Shown: positions 40,021-49,504 of the stretch, piece by piece
Layout: the number at the start of each line of letters is the position of its first letter
Numbering within the stretch: the stretch's first letter is position 1
Source of the DNA: Streptomyces aidingensis
GTDB taxonomy: Bacteria > Actinomycetota > Actinomycetes > Streptomycetales > Streptomycetaceae
DNA length: 64,000 bases
Reading direction: 5' to 3'
NCBI RefSeq assembly: GCF_900112355.1
Contig: NZ_FOLM01000013.1
Location: 1 to 64,000, forward strand
The notes under the pieces: generated by a model
Databases searched by the model: none
Seen by the model: only the letters and a program-made list of their open reading frames with translations
Told to the model about the DNA's origin: nothing
Position numbers and translations under genes: made by a program

Positions 40021-40279
40021 CCAGCTGCTGCCGCCGGTCGCCTCGGTGCTGGTCTTCACATACCTCTACGGCCCCGGCCACGGCCTCCGTCCCGCGCTCT
40101 GCCCCGGCGCGCTCCGCCGCCCGCCGCATGACCTGCCCGGGGGCCGGAGAACCGGTCTCGGTACGCGGCCACCCCGGACACCTGGCGGCCGGGAAAATAT
40201 GCCAGAGTTGCCATTCTCCGACCGGGAGCACGTACCGTACGGCTCAACAGCCGGGCCGACCGCTTGAAGGGGCGCTGGA

Positions 40280-41179
40280 TTGAGCACGCACGCACCGCAT
40301 GCACCGGGCACGGCGCAGCCCGTCGCGCTCCCGGCCACGCTGGACGAGGCGGTGGCCGCCCTGGCCGCGCAGCCCGCCGCCGTCCCGGTCGCGGGCGGCA
40401 CCGATCTGATGTGCGGCGTCAACGCGGGCCGGCTGCGCCCCGCCGCCCTGATCGGCCTGGGCCGGCTGAAGGAACTGCGCGGCTGGGAGTACCAGGACGG
40501 CCACGCCCTGCTGGGCGCCTGCCTCACCCACGCCCGCATGGGCCGCCCCGACTTCGCGGTGCTGATGCCCGGCCTGGCCGCCGCCGCCCGCGCCGCCGGT
40601 CCGCCGCAGGTGCGCAACGCGGGCACCCTGGGCGGCAACATCGTGACCGCCGCGGCGGCCGGCGACACCCTGCCGGTGCTGGCCGCCCTGGAGGCCGGGC
40701 TGCTGGTCAGCGGCGCCAGAAAGGGCGACCGGGAGATCCCGGTGAGCCATCTGCTGGCCGGCCGCGACCGGCTGCGCGCCGGTGAACTGCTGACCCATGT
40801 ACGGGTGCCGCTGCTGCACGCCCCGCAGACCTTCCTCAAGGCCACCGGCCGCACCGGCCCCGGCCGGGCCACCGCCTCGGTGGCCGTGGTGCTGGACCCG
40901 GCCCGCCGCGAGGTGCGCTGCGCGGTCGGGGCCATCGCCTCCATCCCGCTGCGTCCGCTGGACGCCGAGCGCTGGGTGGCCTCGCTGGTGGACTGGGACG
41001 GCAAACGCGGGCTGGCGCCGGACGTGCTGACCGCCTTCGGCGAGTATGTCGCCATGGCCTGCATCCCCGATCCCGACCCGGAGCGCGGGCAGGGCGGCGA
41101 GCTCCCGCCCGCGATGCTGCATCTGAGGCGTACCGTGGCAGCACTCGCGCGCCGTGGACTTGGGAGGGCCCTGTCGTGA
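40280..41179 (+). CDS. Molybdenum hydroxylase FAD-binding subunit (xanthine dehydrogenase type)
   Basis: A 299-residue medium subunit. FAD motifs are visible: VPVAGGTDLMCGV near residue 35 and VRNAGTLGGNIVTAAAAGDTLPVLAAL near 110-140. It passes electrons from the Fe-S subunit to the acceptor. TTG 40280 follows GAAGGGGCG. The next gene starts inside its stop (GTGA at 41176), and the large subunit follows in the same way. Confidence 0.9.
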   Translation: MSTHAPHAPGTAQPVALPATLDEAVAALAAQPAAVPVAGGTDLMCGVNAGRLRPAALIGLGRLKELRGWEYQDGHALLGACLTHARMGRPDFAVLMPGLAAAARAAGPPQVRNAGTLGGNIVTAAAAGDTLPVLAALEAGLLVSGARKGDREIPVSHLLAGRDRLRAGELLTHVRVPLLHAPQTFLKATGRTGPGRATASVAVVLDPARREVRCAVGAIASIPLRPLDAERWVASLVDWDGKRGLAPDVLTAFGEYVAMACIPDPDPERGQGGELPPAMLHLRRTVAALARRGLGRALS

Positions 41180-42627
41180 GCAGCGAGCAGTACCCGGACC
41201 CGGGCGTCCCCACCCCGCAGACCGGCTGGGGGGCGGGCGGCGGATACGACGCCGAGGCCACCGCCTTCATAAAAATGCCGCGCGGGCCGGTGCCGGACGG
41301 CGATCCGGGCACCGATCCGCTGGCCGCGCCGGGACAGGGCTACCGGCCGCCGGAGATCGCCGAGCCGACCCTGCCCGCCGGCCCGGACCGGGCCGACGAG
41401 GCCGGCGGCCCGCCGATGACCGCGGCGGCCACCACCGACCCGGCCGGCACCGGCCAGTGGACGCTGCCGTTCGGCACGGCCGCGGGCCCGGTGCCCGGCC
41501 CGGCGCGGCCCCCGGCACCGGGCACCGGCGCGACGGCCGCCGGGCGGGCCGCCGCCATGGGCCAGGGCGCCGCGGCGGCGCTGGCCGGGGCGCACCAGGT
41601 GCGGGGCGCAACGGCCCCCCGCGACGGCGGCGAGCCGGCCCTCGCCCAGGCGGGCCCGCGGGACGGCCGGCCCGAGCCGGTCATCGGCGAGCCGTGGTCG
41701 CATCCGGCCCAGGACGGCGCCGGCCGTTACCCGGACGACGCCGGGGTGCCGGAGCACGGTCAGGCCGGCGATCCGCCGGAGAGTCCCCGGCTGCCCGGGC
41801 GCTTCGGCGGCCCGTCCGACGAGACCCTGGCCGGCACCGAGCGCCTCGATTTTGCGGACCTCCCCGGCCTGCCCGGGCCGCCCGCCCCCGGAGAACGGGC
41901 CGGTGACAACGGGACCGACGCCGACAGCGCCGGCAGCGCCGACAGCGCAGACAACGCAGACAACGAGGCCGGCACCGGCCACAGCAACCACCCGGTGGTC
42001 TCCTATGTGCTGACCGTCAACGGCGTCGACCGCCCGGTCACCGACGCCTGGGTCGGCGAGTCCCTGCTCTACGTGCTGCGCGAGCGCCTCGGCCTGGCCG
42101 GCGCCAAGGACGGCTGCTCGCAGGGCGAGTGCGGCGCCTGTTCGGTGCAGCTCGACGGCCGTCTGGTGGCCGCCTGCCTGGTGCCCGCCGCCACCGCCGC
42201 CGGCACCGAGATCCTCACCGTGGAGGGGCTGGCCGACAACGGCGCACCCTCCGATGTGCAGCGGGCGCTGGCCGCCGGTGCCGTGCAGTGCGGCTTCTGC
42301 CTGCCCGGCATGGCCATGGCCGTGCACGACCTGCTGGAGCGCAATCACGCGCCGACCGAACTGGAGGCCCGCCAGGCGCTGTGCGGCAACCTCTGCCGCT
42401 GCGCCGGCTACCGGGACGTGCTGGAGGCGGTCCGCACCGTGGCCGCCGGGCGGGCCGCCCGCCATCACCACCCCCACCAGGACGACGGCGGGGAGCCGGC
42501 GGCGGGCGGCGGCGGGGACGGCGGCGGCCCGCCGGGACCGCACATTCCGCACCAGGGCGGCGGCGGACGGCCGGACACCGGAAACAGCGGCGGCACCGGC
42601 GGAACGGGGACGGGAGGCGCATCGTGA
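41176..42627 (+). CDS. Molybdenum hydroxylase 2Fe-2S subunit with long disordered N-terminal extension
   Basis: A 483-residue protein. Only residues from about 274 form the normal subunit: plant-type [2Fe-2S] motif GCSQGECGACSV, second Cys at LVAAC, then the C-terminal cluster motif CGFCLPGM and CRCAGY. The first 273 residues are Pro/Gly/Ala/Asp-rich with no fold I recognise, and a His/Gly-rich tail follows the domain. Most such subunits are about 160-200 residues. Overlaps of 4 bp on both sides show tight coupling. Confidence 0.9.
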   Translation: MSSEQYPDPGVPTPQTGWGAGGGYDAEATAFIKMPRGPVPDGDPGTDPLAAPGQGYRPPEIAEPTLPAGPDRADEAGGPPMTAAATTDPAGTGQWTLPFGTAAGPVPGPARPPAPGTGATAAGRAAAMGQGAAAALAGAHQVRGATAPRDGGEPALAQAGPRDGRPEPVIGEPWSHPAQDGAGRYPDDAGVPEHGQAGDPPESPRLPGRFGGPSDETLAGTERLDFADLPGLPGPPAPGERAGDNGTDADSAGSADSADNADNEAGTGHSNHPVVSYVLTVNGVDRPVTDAWVGESLLYVLRERLGLAGAKDGCSQGECGACSVQLDGRLVAACLVPAATAAGTEILTVEGLADNGAPSDVQRALAAGAVQCGFCLPGMAMAVHDLLERNHAPTELEARQALCGNLCRCAGYRDVLEAVRTVAAGRAARHHHPHQDDGGEPAAGGGGDGGGPPGPHIPHQGGGGRPDTGNSGGTGGTGTGGAS

Positions 42628-44996
42628 CGGAGCCGAGGACCGAGGGCCCGGCCGCGGGCGGCGGCAGCGTCGGCGGCACGGTCACCGTGACCCCGGCCGG
42701 CGCCGCCCCCGGCACCGCGGAGGGCGCCGCCCCCGACGGCCCGCCGCACGGCATCGGGGCCTCGGTCCCGCCCGCCGACGCCGAGGCCAAGGCCTGCGGG
42801 GTCTACCCGTACACCGCCGACCTGTGGGCCGAGGGCCTGCTCTGGGCCGCCGTGCTGCGCTCCCCGCACCCCCGCGCCCGGATCAAGGGCATCGACACCG
42901 CGCCCGCCGAGGCCATGCCCGGGGTGCAGGCCGTGGTCACCCACCGGGATGTGCCGGTGGCCGGCGCCACCCTGGGCCGCCGGGTGGCCGACCGGCCGCC
43001 GCTGGCCTCGGACGCCGTCCGCTACCACGGCGAGCCGATCGCCGCGGTGGCCGCCGACCACCCCGACACCGCCCGGCTGGCCGCCGCCGCCATCGCCGTC
43101 GACTACGAGACCCAGGAGGCGGTCACCGACCCGGAGCAGGCGTTCGCCGCCGGACCGCTGCATCCGGACGGCAATGTGCTGCGCCATATCCCGCTGCGCC
43201 ACGGCGACGCCTCGGCCGTCGGCGAGGTGGTGGTCGAGGGCCTGTACCGGATCGGCCGGCAGGACCCGGCGCCGATCGGCGCCGAGGCCGGACTGGCCGT
43301 GCCCCGGCTGGACGGCGGGGTGGAGCTGTACACCGCCGCCACCGACCCGCACACCGACCGCGATCTGCTGGCCCGCTGCCTGGGCCTGGAAGCCGACCAG
43401 GTCAAGATCTATGTCACCGGGGTGCCCGGCGCCTGCGCCGACCGGGAGGACCCGGGCGTGCAGCTTCCGCTGGCGCTGCTGGCCATGCGCACCGGCAGTC
43501 CGGTGAAGCTGGCCGCCACCCGCGAGGAGTCCTTCCTCGCCCACCCGCACCGGCACCCGACCCTGCTGCGCTACCGGCACCACGCGGGCCGGGACGGCAA
43601 GCTGGTCAAGGTCGAGGCCGAGCTGCTGATGGACGGCGGCGCCTACGCCGACGACTCGGCCGAGGCGCTGGCCGCGGCGGTGTCCTTCGCCGCCGGGCCC
43701 TATGTGGTGCCCAACGCGGTGATCGACGGCTGGGTGGTGCGCACCAACAACCCGCCCTCCGGGCATCTGCGCGGCGAGGGCGCGCTCCAGGTGTGCGCGG
43801 CCCATGAGGCGCAGATGGACCGGCTCGCCGCCGAGCTGGGCCTGGACCCGGTGACGGTCCGCGAGCGGAATGTGCTGGCCACCGGCGATGTGCTGCCCAT
43901 CGGCCAGACCGTGACCTGCCCGGCGCCGGTGCGCGAGCTGCTGGCGGCGGTCAAGGAGGCGCCGCTGCCGCCGCTGCCCAAGGAGCTGCCGCCGGAGGAC
44001 TGGCTGCTGCCGGGCGGCCCGGAGGGCGCGGGGGAGCCGGGCGCGGTGCGCCGCGGTGTGGGGTACGCCCTGGGCATGGTGCACATGCTGGGCGCGGAGG
44101 GCACCGACGAGGTCTCCACCGCCACGGTCAAGGTGGAGGGCCCGGTGGCCACCGTGCTCTGCTCGGCCGTGGACACCGGGCAGGGCTTCGCCACCCTGGC
44201 CCGGCAGATCGTCCAGGAGGTGCTGGGCGTGGACGAGGTCCGGGTGGCGCCGGTCGACACCGACCAGCCGCCGGCCGGGCCGGGCGCCCGGGGCCGCCAC
44301 ACCTGGGTCTCCGGCGGCGCGGTGGAGCGGGCCGCGAAAATGGTGCGCACCCAGCTTCTCCAGCCGCTGGCCAGCAAGTTCGGCATGTCCCCCGAACTGC
44401 TGGAGATCGCCGACGGCAAGATCACCTCCTATGACGGGGTGCTGTCCACGACGGTGGCGGAGGAGCTGGAGGGCAAGGAGCTGTGGGCCACGGCGCAGTG
44501 CCGCCCGCATCCGACCGAGCCGCTGGACGCCACCGGGCAGGGCGACGCCTTTGTCGGCATGGCCTTCGCCGCGGTGCGCGCCGTGGTGGACGTGGACGTG
44601 GAGCTGGGCACGGTGCGGGTGGTCGAGGTGGCGCTGGCGCAGGACGTCGGCAAGCTGCTCAATCCCCGCCAGGTGCGGGCGCGCATCGAGGCGGGCATCA
44701 CCCAGGGCGTGGGCGCGGCGCTGAGCGAGCATCTGCGGGTGGCCCGCGGGACGGTCCGCCGCCCCGACTTCGCCGACTACGCCCTGCCCACGGCGCTGGA
44801 CGTGCCGCACATCCGGATCGTGGCGCTGCTGGAGGAGCGTGATGTGGTGGCGCCGTTCGGCGCCAAGTCGGTGAGCGCGGTGCCGGTGGTGGTGACCCCG
44901 GCGGCCATCGCCGCGGCGGTCCGCGCCGCCACCGGCCGCCCCGTCAACCGCCTCCCCATCCGCCCGCAGACCGCCGCGGTCACCGGCCCGGCCTGA
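42624..44996 (+). CDS. Molybdenum hydroxylase large (molybdopterin-binding) subunit
   Basis: A 790-residue large subunit. After a Gly/Thr-rich N-terminus comes the first domain (YTADLWAEGLLWAAVLRSPHPRARIKGID), then the molybdopterin domain (LRGEGALQVCAAHEAQMDRLAAELG, and GQGFATLARQIVQEVLGVDE) and the final VVEVALAQDVGKLLNPRQV with the catalytic Glu region near GAKSVSAVP. It should oxidise purines or an aromatic or aldehyde substrate. GTG 42624 is preceded by GGGAGG and overlaps the previous stop. No cofactor-maturation gene is adjacent. Confidence 0.9.
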   Translation: MTEPRTEGPAAGGGSVGGTVTVTPAGAAPGTAEGAAPDGPPHGIGASVPPADAEAKACGVYPYTADLWAEGLLWAAVLRSPHPRARIKGIDTAPAEAMPGVQAVVTHRDVPVAGATLGRRVADRPPLASDAVRYHGEPIAAVAADHPDTARLAAAAIAVDYETQEAVTDPEQAFAAGPLHPDGNVLRHIPLRHGDASAVGEVVVEGLYRIGRQDPAPIGAEAGLAVPRLDGGVELYTAATDPHTDRDLLARCLGLEADQVKIYVTGVPGACADREDPGVQLPLALLAMRTGSPVKLAATREESFLAHPHRHPTLLRYRHHAGRDGKLVKVEAELLMDGGAYADDSAEALAAAVSFAAGPYVVPNAVIDGWVVRTNNPPSGHLRGEGALQVCAAHEAQMDRLAAELGLDPVTVRERNVLATGDVLPIGQTVTCPAPVRELLAAVKEAPLPPLPKELPPEDWLLPGGPEGAGEPGAVRRGVGYALGMVHMLGAEGTDEVSTATVKVEGPVATVLCSAVDTGQGFATLARQIVQEVLGVDEVRVAPVDTDQPPAGPGARGRHTWVSGGAVERAAKMVRTQLLQPLASKFGMSPELLEIADGKITSYDGVLSTTVAEELEGKELWATAQCRPHPTEPLDATGQGDAFVGMAFAAVRAVVDVDVELGTVRVVEVALAQDVGKLLNPRQVRARIEAGITQGVGAALSEHLRVARGTVRRPDFADYALPTALDVPHIRIVALLEERDVVAPFGAKSVSAVPVVVTPAAIAAAVRAATGRPVNRLPIRPQTAAVTGPA

Positions 44997-45108
44997 CGCC
45001 GCCACCGCCCACCGCTCACCGCCTGCCGCTCACCGCCTTCCGGCCTAGGCCCGGGGGCGGAGGGGAAGACGGGACGAAAAGCCATGGGCGAGCGGGGTGG
45101 TCGGTCCT

Positions 45109-45114
45109 TACCGT
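45109..45114 (+). promoter_or_regulatory. -10 hexamer TACCGT, leaderless MFS transcript
   Basis: TACCGT ends 6 nt before ATG 45121, and no ribosome site is present. Confidence 0.5.
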
Positions 45115-45120
45115 GTCCCC

Positions 45121-46620
45121 ATGAGCGAACTCCGGGCCGGCGCCGGCCCCGCTGAACCCGACGGCGCCGGCATATCCCGCCCCGCCGCCGGGGTGCAGCC
45201 GCAGGATCTTCCGCCCGTCCCCGCCGGGACGGGCGGCGTCATGAGTCCGCGCTACCGCGCGCTCACCCTCGGCTCGGTCAGTGTGATCCTGCTGATCGCC
45301 TTCGAGGCCATGGCCGTCGGCACCGCCATGCCCGCCGCCGCCGGGCAGCTGGACGGCGTCTCCCTCTACGCCTTCGCCTTCGCCGGGTACTTCACCACCA
45401 GCCTGCTCGGCATGGTGGTCTCCGGCCAGTGGTGCGACCGGCGCGGCCCGCTGGCCCCGGTCACGGTCGGCATCGGCTGTTTCTCCGGCGGCCTGCTGCT
45501 GTCCGGACTCGCCCAGTCCATGCTGGTCCTGGTGCTCGGCCGGGCCGCCCAGGGGGTGGGCGGCGGGCTGATCATCGTGGCGCTCTATGTGCTGGTGCGC
45601 CGGGCCTACCCCGAGCATCTGCGCCCCTCGGCACTGGCCGCGTTCTCCGCCGCCTGGGTGGTGCCCGCCCTGGTCGGACCGGTGATCGCCGGCACCGTCA
45701 CCGAACATCTCGGCTGGCGCTGGGTGTTCCTCGGCATCACCGTGCTGGTGCTGCTGCCGCTGCTGGTCATGCTGCCCGCGCTGCGCCGCACCACCGAGGA
45801 GGCCCGGCGCGAGCAGGACGGCGGCACCGCCCCGCCCTTCGACCGCCGGCGGCTGCGGCTGGCGCTCGCCGTCTCGGCCGGCGCCGGGCTGCTCCAGTAC
45901 GGGGGCCAGGAACTGCGCTGGCTCTCCGTGCTGCCGGTGGCCGCCGGACTCGCCCTGCTGGCCCCGGCCGCGCTGCGGCTGCTGCCCCGCGCCACCTTCT
46001 GGGCCGGGCGTGGCCTGCCGTCGGTGATCCTGCTGCGCGGCCTGGTCTCGGCGGCGTACATGGTGGCGCAGACCTTTGTCCCGCTGATGCTGGTCACCCA
46101 GCGCGGGCTGTCCGTCACCACGGCCGGGCTGGCGCTCGCCGCCGGCGGCCTGACCTGGGCCTTCGGTGCCTGGCTGCAGGCCAGGCCACGGCTGGAGCCG
46201 CACCGTTCGACGTTGGTCACCAGCGGCACCGTGCTCAATGTGCTGGGCATCGCCGCCACCCCGCTGGTGCTGCTGGACGCGGTGCCGGTCTGGCTGCCGC
46301 TGCTCACCATCGGCCTGTCCTGCTTCGGCATGGGGCTGGTGGTGGCCTCGGTCGGGGTGCTGGTGCTGCGGCTGTCCGCCCCGGCCGAGGCGGGCGGCAA
46401 TGTGGCCTCGCTCCAGGTCTGCGACGGCCTGCTCAATGTGGTGACCCTGACCACCGTGGGCACCGCCTTCGCCGCGCTGGGCGGCGGCGCCACGGCCGCC
46501 TCGCACACCGCGGACGCGGCGGCCACGGTCGGCCCCGCCGCCTTTGTCACCGTCTACGCCGCCGCCACCGCCGCCGCCCTCCTCGCCATCGCCGTCTCCC
46601 GCCGCACCCGCGTGCCCTGA
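45121..46620 (+). CDS. MFS transporter (multidrug efflux type)
   Basis: A 499-residue membrane protein with about twelve to fourteen helices. Motif A reads GQWCDRRGPLAPV after helix 2, and motif C-like glycines lie in FSAAWVVPALVGPVIAGTVTEHLGWRWVF, pointing to a drug:H+ antiporter. The first 45 residues are cytoplasmic and Pro/Gly-rich. It stands alone between the hydroxylase operon and the toxin-antitoxin pair. The substrate cannot be deduced. Confidence 0.9.
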   Translation: MSELRAGAGPAEPDGAGISRPAAGVQPQDLPPVPAGTGGVMSPRYRALTLGSVSVILLIAFEAMAVGTAMPAAAGQLDGVSLYAFAFAGYFTTSLLGMVVSGQWCDRRGPLAPVTVGIGCFSGGLLLSGLAQSMLVLVLGRAAQGVGGGLIIVALYVLVRRAYPEHLRPSALAAFSAAWVVPALVGPVIAGTVTEHLGWRWVFLGITVLVLLPLLVMLPALRRTTEEARREQDGGTAPPFDRRRLRLALAVSAGAGLLQYGGQELRWLSVLPVAAGLALLAPAALRLLPRATFWAGRGLPSVILLRGLVSAAYMVAQTFVPLMLVTQRGLSVTTAGLALAAGGLTWAFGAWLQARPRLEPHRSTLVTSGTVLNVLGIAATPLVLLDAVPVWLPLLTIGLSCFGMGLVVASVGVLVLRLSAPAEAGGNVASLQVCDGLLNVVTLTTVGTAFAALGGGATAASHTADAAATVGPAAFVTVYAAATAAALLAIAVSRRTRVP

Positions 46621-46658
46621 GAATCCCGCAGTCGGTACTACGCAGGGGTCACTTCTGG

Positions 46659-46664
46659 TACCTT
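46659..46664 (+). promoter_or_regulatory. -10 hexamer TACCTT, leaderless antitoxin transcript
   Basis: TACCTT ends 6 nt before ATG 46671. GGTACT (46634-46639) and GGTACC (46657-46662) flank the core promoter and could be antitoxin half-sites. Confidence 0.5.
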
Positions 46665-46670
46665 CGCGGT

Positions 46671-46874
46671 ATGGCTATGAATCTGCGGCTGCCGGAAGAG
46701 GTCCAGGAATCCCTGCGGCGACGTGCCGAGGCGGAAGGGCGCAGCATGCACGCGATAGTGGTCCAGGCAGTGGAGCGGTATCTCGCGGAGGAAGCCGACC
46801 GCGCCACGGTGCGCAGGCTCGGGGCCAAGTACGCGGCCCGGCATGCCGATCTCCTGCGCAGGCTGGCGGAGTAG
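46671..46874 (+). CDS. Ribbon-helix-helix antitoxin
   Basis: A 67-residue protein. MAMNLRLPEEVQESLRRRAEAEGRSMHAIVVQAVERYLAEE is a ribbon-helix-helix DNA-binding domain of the CopG/Arc group; the remaining 26 residues (ATVRRLGAKYAARHADLLRRL) form an amphipathic helix likely to block the toxin. It ends 2 bp before the Doc toxin gene. It probably represses its own promoter. Confidence 0.85.
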   Translation: MAMNLRLPEEVQESLRRRAEAEGRSMHAIVVQAVERYLAEEADRATVRRLGAKYAARHADLLRRLAE

Positions 46875-46876
46875 CG

Positions 46877-47260
46877 GTGAAGTACCTGACGCTTCAGGAG
46901 GCCCTTGACCTCGCCCAGCCGGCCTGTGGGGCGCAGGACGTGGCGGTACGGGACCCAGGGCTGCTGTCCTCCGCGCTGCACCGTCCGCAAGCGGCCATGT
47001 TCGGTGTGGAGGCCTACCCGGACCTGTTCGGCAAGGCGGGGGCTCTGTTGCAGTCCCTGGCGGTGCACCATCCCCTCGTCGACGGGAACAAGCGCACCGC
47101 ATGGCTGTGCACCGCGGTGTTTCTCGACTTCAACGGTGCCGATATGGCCGATGTCGATCAGGACGAGGCGTACGACCTGGTCATCGCGGTCGCCGGGGGC
47201 AAGGTGGAGGATGTTCCGGTCATCGCCCGGGCGCTGCGCCGGCTCCACGAAGCCATGTGA
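46877..47260 (+). CDS. doc: Doc-type (Fic fold) toxin
   Basis: A 127-residue death-on-curing protein. The active motif is HHPLVDGNKRTAW, matching the Doc/Fic HxFxxGNKR loop, preceded by SALHRPQAAMFGVEAYPDLFGKAGALLQSLAVHH. Doc toxins phosphorylate elongation factor EF-Tu and stop translation. GTG 46877 has GGAG upstream. The partner upstream is a ribbon-helix-helix protein rather than Phd, a frequent actinobacterial combination. Confidence 0.9.
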   Translation: MKYLTLQEALDLAQPACGAQDVAVRDPGLLSSALHRPQAAMFGVEAYPDLFGKAGALLQSLAVHHPLVDGNKRTAWLCTAVFLDFNGADMADVDQDEAYDLVIAVAGGKVEDVPVIARALRRLHEAM

Positions 47261-47364
47261 GGCCGGCCGCAGCCGCCGGGCGGCGGGTGGTGCGCCGGGA
47301 GGCGCGGGGACGGGGCGGGTAGGCTGTCGCGGTCCGTTTGGCAGGGACCGAGCTTGCGAGGATC

Positions 47365-49167
47365 GTGACTACCACCGGTGCTTCCAGCGCTTCTCACTCC
47401 CACCACCTGTCCCCGGCCTTCCCCGGCCGGGCGCCATGGGGCACCGCGGGGAAGCTGCGGGCCTGGCAGCAGGCCGCGATGGACCGCTATCTCCAGGCCC
47501 AGCCCCGCGATTTCCTGGCCGTGGCCACCCCCGGCGCCGGGAAGACGACCTTTGCGCTGACCCTGGCCTCCTGGCTGCTGCACCACCATGTGGTGCAGCA
47601 GCTCACCGTGGTCGCCCCCACCGAGCATCTGAAGAAGCAGTGGGCCGAGGCCGCCGCCCGGATAGGGATCCGCCTGGACCCGGAGTACAGCGCCGGCCCG
47701 CTCGGCAAGCAGTACCACGGCGTGGCCGTGACCTACGCGGGCGTGGGCGTCCGGCCGATGCTGCACCGCAACCGCTGCGAGCAGCGCAAGACCCTGGTCA
47801 TCCTGGACGAGATCCACCACGCCGGGGACAGCCGCTCCTGGGGCGAGGCCTGCCTGGAGGCGTTCGAGCCGGCCACCCGGCGGCTGGCCCTCACCGGCAC
47901 CCCGTTCCGCTCGGACACCAACCCCATCCCGTTCGTGGAGTACGCCGAGGACGCGGAGGGACTGCGCAGGTCGGTCGCCGACTACACCTACGGCTACGGC
48001 AACGCGCTCGCCGATCATGTCGTCCGCCCGGTGATCTTCCTCTCCTACAGCGGCAACATGCGCTGGCGCACCAAGAGCGGGGACGAGCTGGAGGCGAAGC
48101 TCGGCGAGCCGATGACCAAGGACGCCACCGCCCAGGCCTGGCGCACCGCGCTGGACCCCAAGGGGGACTGGATCCCGGCCGTGATCGGCGCCGCCGACCG
48201 CCGGCTGAGCGAGATCCGGCGCTCCGTCCCGGACGCCGGAGCGCTGGTGATCGCCACCGACCAGGACAGCGCCCGGGCCTACGCCCGGCACATCAAGGAG
48301 ATCACCGGTGAGAAGCCCACCGTGGTGCTCTCCGACGACGCCGGCGCCTCCGGCCGGATCGAGGACTTCCGCGAGTCGGACAGCCGCTGGCTGGTGGCGG
48401 TGCGCATGGTCTCCGAGGGCGTGGACGTGCCCCGGCTGATGGTCGGTGTCTACGCCACCACCATCTCCACCCCGCTGTTCTTCGCCCAGGCCGTGGGCCG
48501 CTTCGTCCGCTCCCGGCGGCGCGGCGAGACCGCCTCGGTCTTCCTGCCCACCATTCCCTCGCTGCTCGGCTTCGCCCATGAGATGGAGATCGAGCGGGAC
48601 CATGTGCTGGACAAGCCCGCCCGGGGCGGCGAGGAGGACCCGTACGCCGAGGAGGACAGGCTCCTCAAGGAGGCCGAGCGGCAGCAGGACGAGGACACCG
48701 GCGAGCAGGACCAGCTGCCGTTCGAGGCGCTGGAGTCCGACGCCGTCTTCGACCGGGTGATGTACGACGGCGCGGAGTTCGGCATGCAGGCCCACCCGGG
48801 CAGCGAGGAGGAGCAGGACTATCTCGGCATCCCCGGCCTGCTGGAGCCGGACCAGGTCCGGATACTTCTCCAGAAGCGCCAGGCCCGGCAGATCGCGCAC
48901 AGCCGCCGCCGGCCGGACGACGAGGCCGATCTGCTGGAGCTCCCGGCGGACCGGCGGCCGGTGGTCACCCACCAGGAGATGTCCGAGCTGCGCCGGGAGC
49001 TGCACGGTCTGGTGGGCGCCTACGCCCATCAGTCGGGCAAGCCGCACGGGGTCATCCACAACGAGCTGCGGCGGGCCTGCGGGGGGCCGCCGACCGCCCA
49101 GGCCAACGCCGGGCAGCTCCGGGCCCGGGTCGCCAAGCTCCGCGAGTGGGCCACCCGGATGCGCTGA
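47365..49167 (+). CDS. DEAD/DEAH-box superfamily 2 helicase
   Basis: A 600-residue helicase. Walker A is VATPGAGKTTFALTL (about residue 55), the DEAH box reads VILDEIHHAGD, motif III is LALTGTPFR, and the C-terminal motifs V/VI are LVAVRMVSEGVDVPRL and QAVGRFVRS. It resembles restriction-subunit-like SF2 helicases conserved in Streptomyces. GTG 47365 (MTTT.. after AGGATC) is preferred over a TTG at 47338. TAGGCT at 47320-47325 is a likely -10. The exact cellular role is not known. Confidence 0.87.
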   Translation: MTTTGASSASHSHHLSPAFPGRAPWGTAGKLRAWQQAAMDRYLQAQPRDFLAVATPGAGKTTFALTLASWLLHHHVVQQLTVVAPTEHLKKQWAEAAARIGIRLDPEYSAGPLGKQYHGVAVTYAGVGVRPMLHRNRCEQRKTLVILDEIHHAGDSRSWGEACLEAFEPATRRLALTGTPFRSDTNPIPFVEYAEDAEGLRRSVADYTYGYGNALADHVVRPVIFLSYSGNMRWRTKSGDELEAKLGEPMTKDATAQAWRTALDPKGDWIPAVIGAADRRLSEIRRSVPDAGALVIATDQDSARAYARHIKEITGEKPTVVLSDDAGASGRIEDFRESDSRWLVAVRMVSEGVDVPRLMVGVYATTISTPLFFAQAVGRFVRSRRRGETASVFLPTIPSLLGFAHEMEIERDHVLDKPARGGEEDPYAEEDRLLKEAERQQDEDTGEQDQLPFEALESDAVFDRVMYDGAEFGMQAHPGSEEEQDYLGIPGLLEPDQVRILLQKRQARQIAHSRRRPDDEADLLELPADRRPVVTHQEMSELRRELHGLVGAYAHQSGKPHGVIHNELRRACGGPPTAQANAGQLRARVAKLREWATRMR

Positions 49168-49504
49168 CCGCCCGGGGCCGGAAGGTCTCGAACAGGCTGC
49201 GGAGCGGCGGTAATTCATCTGTTGCAGCCAGTCTATTCGGGTAGATCGCGGAGGATATTTCTCACATTTCCCCCCAGACTTTCGCGCGCATGCTCGGATT
49301 CTGGACAAGCTCTTCCGCTGAGCGGTGACTCTGTATAAGTTTCCGGGCACGCGCCATACCGGAGCAGAGGGGCCCCGGTGCGCAGCCGGCAGTGCGAATG
49401 GCACCGTTACCCGGCGGCCGTCCGTGCGTGCTGCCGACCGGGACGGGCAGCATCCCCCACCCCGCGGACGGGCCCCGGGCGCTCGATTCGGAAGAGGGGG
49501 CGTC
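49168..49504. other. Intergenic region before the iclR gene
   Basis: No gene is seen in 337 bp. TAATTCATCTGTTGCAGCC near 49212-49230 and CTGTATAAGT at 49330-49339 are AT-rich for this genome; TATAAG at 49333-49338 is a possible -10 but would leave a leader of about 165 nt. Confidence 0.35.

Noticed and set aside
39941..40267. A 108-residue frame as an intact small gene
   Set aside because: Only its first 20 residues resemble a permease; the rest is compositionally random and it lacks its own ribosome site, so it is treated as part of the pseudogene.
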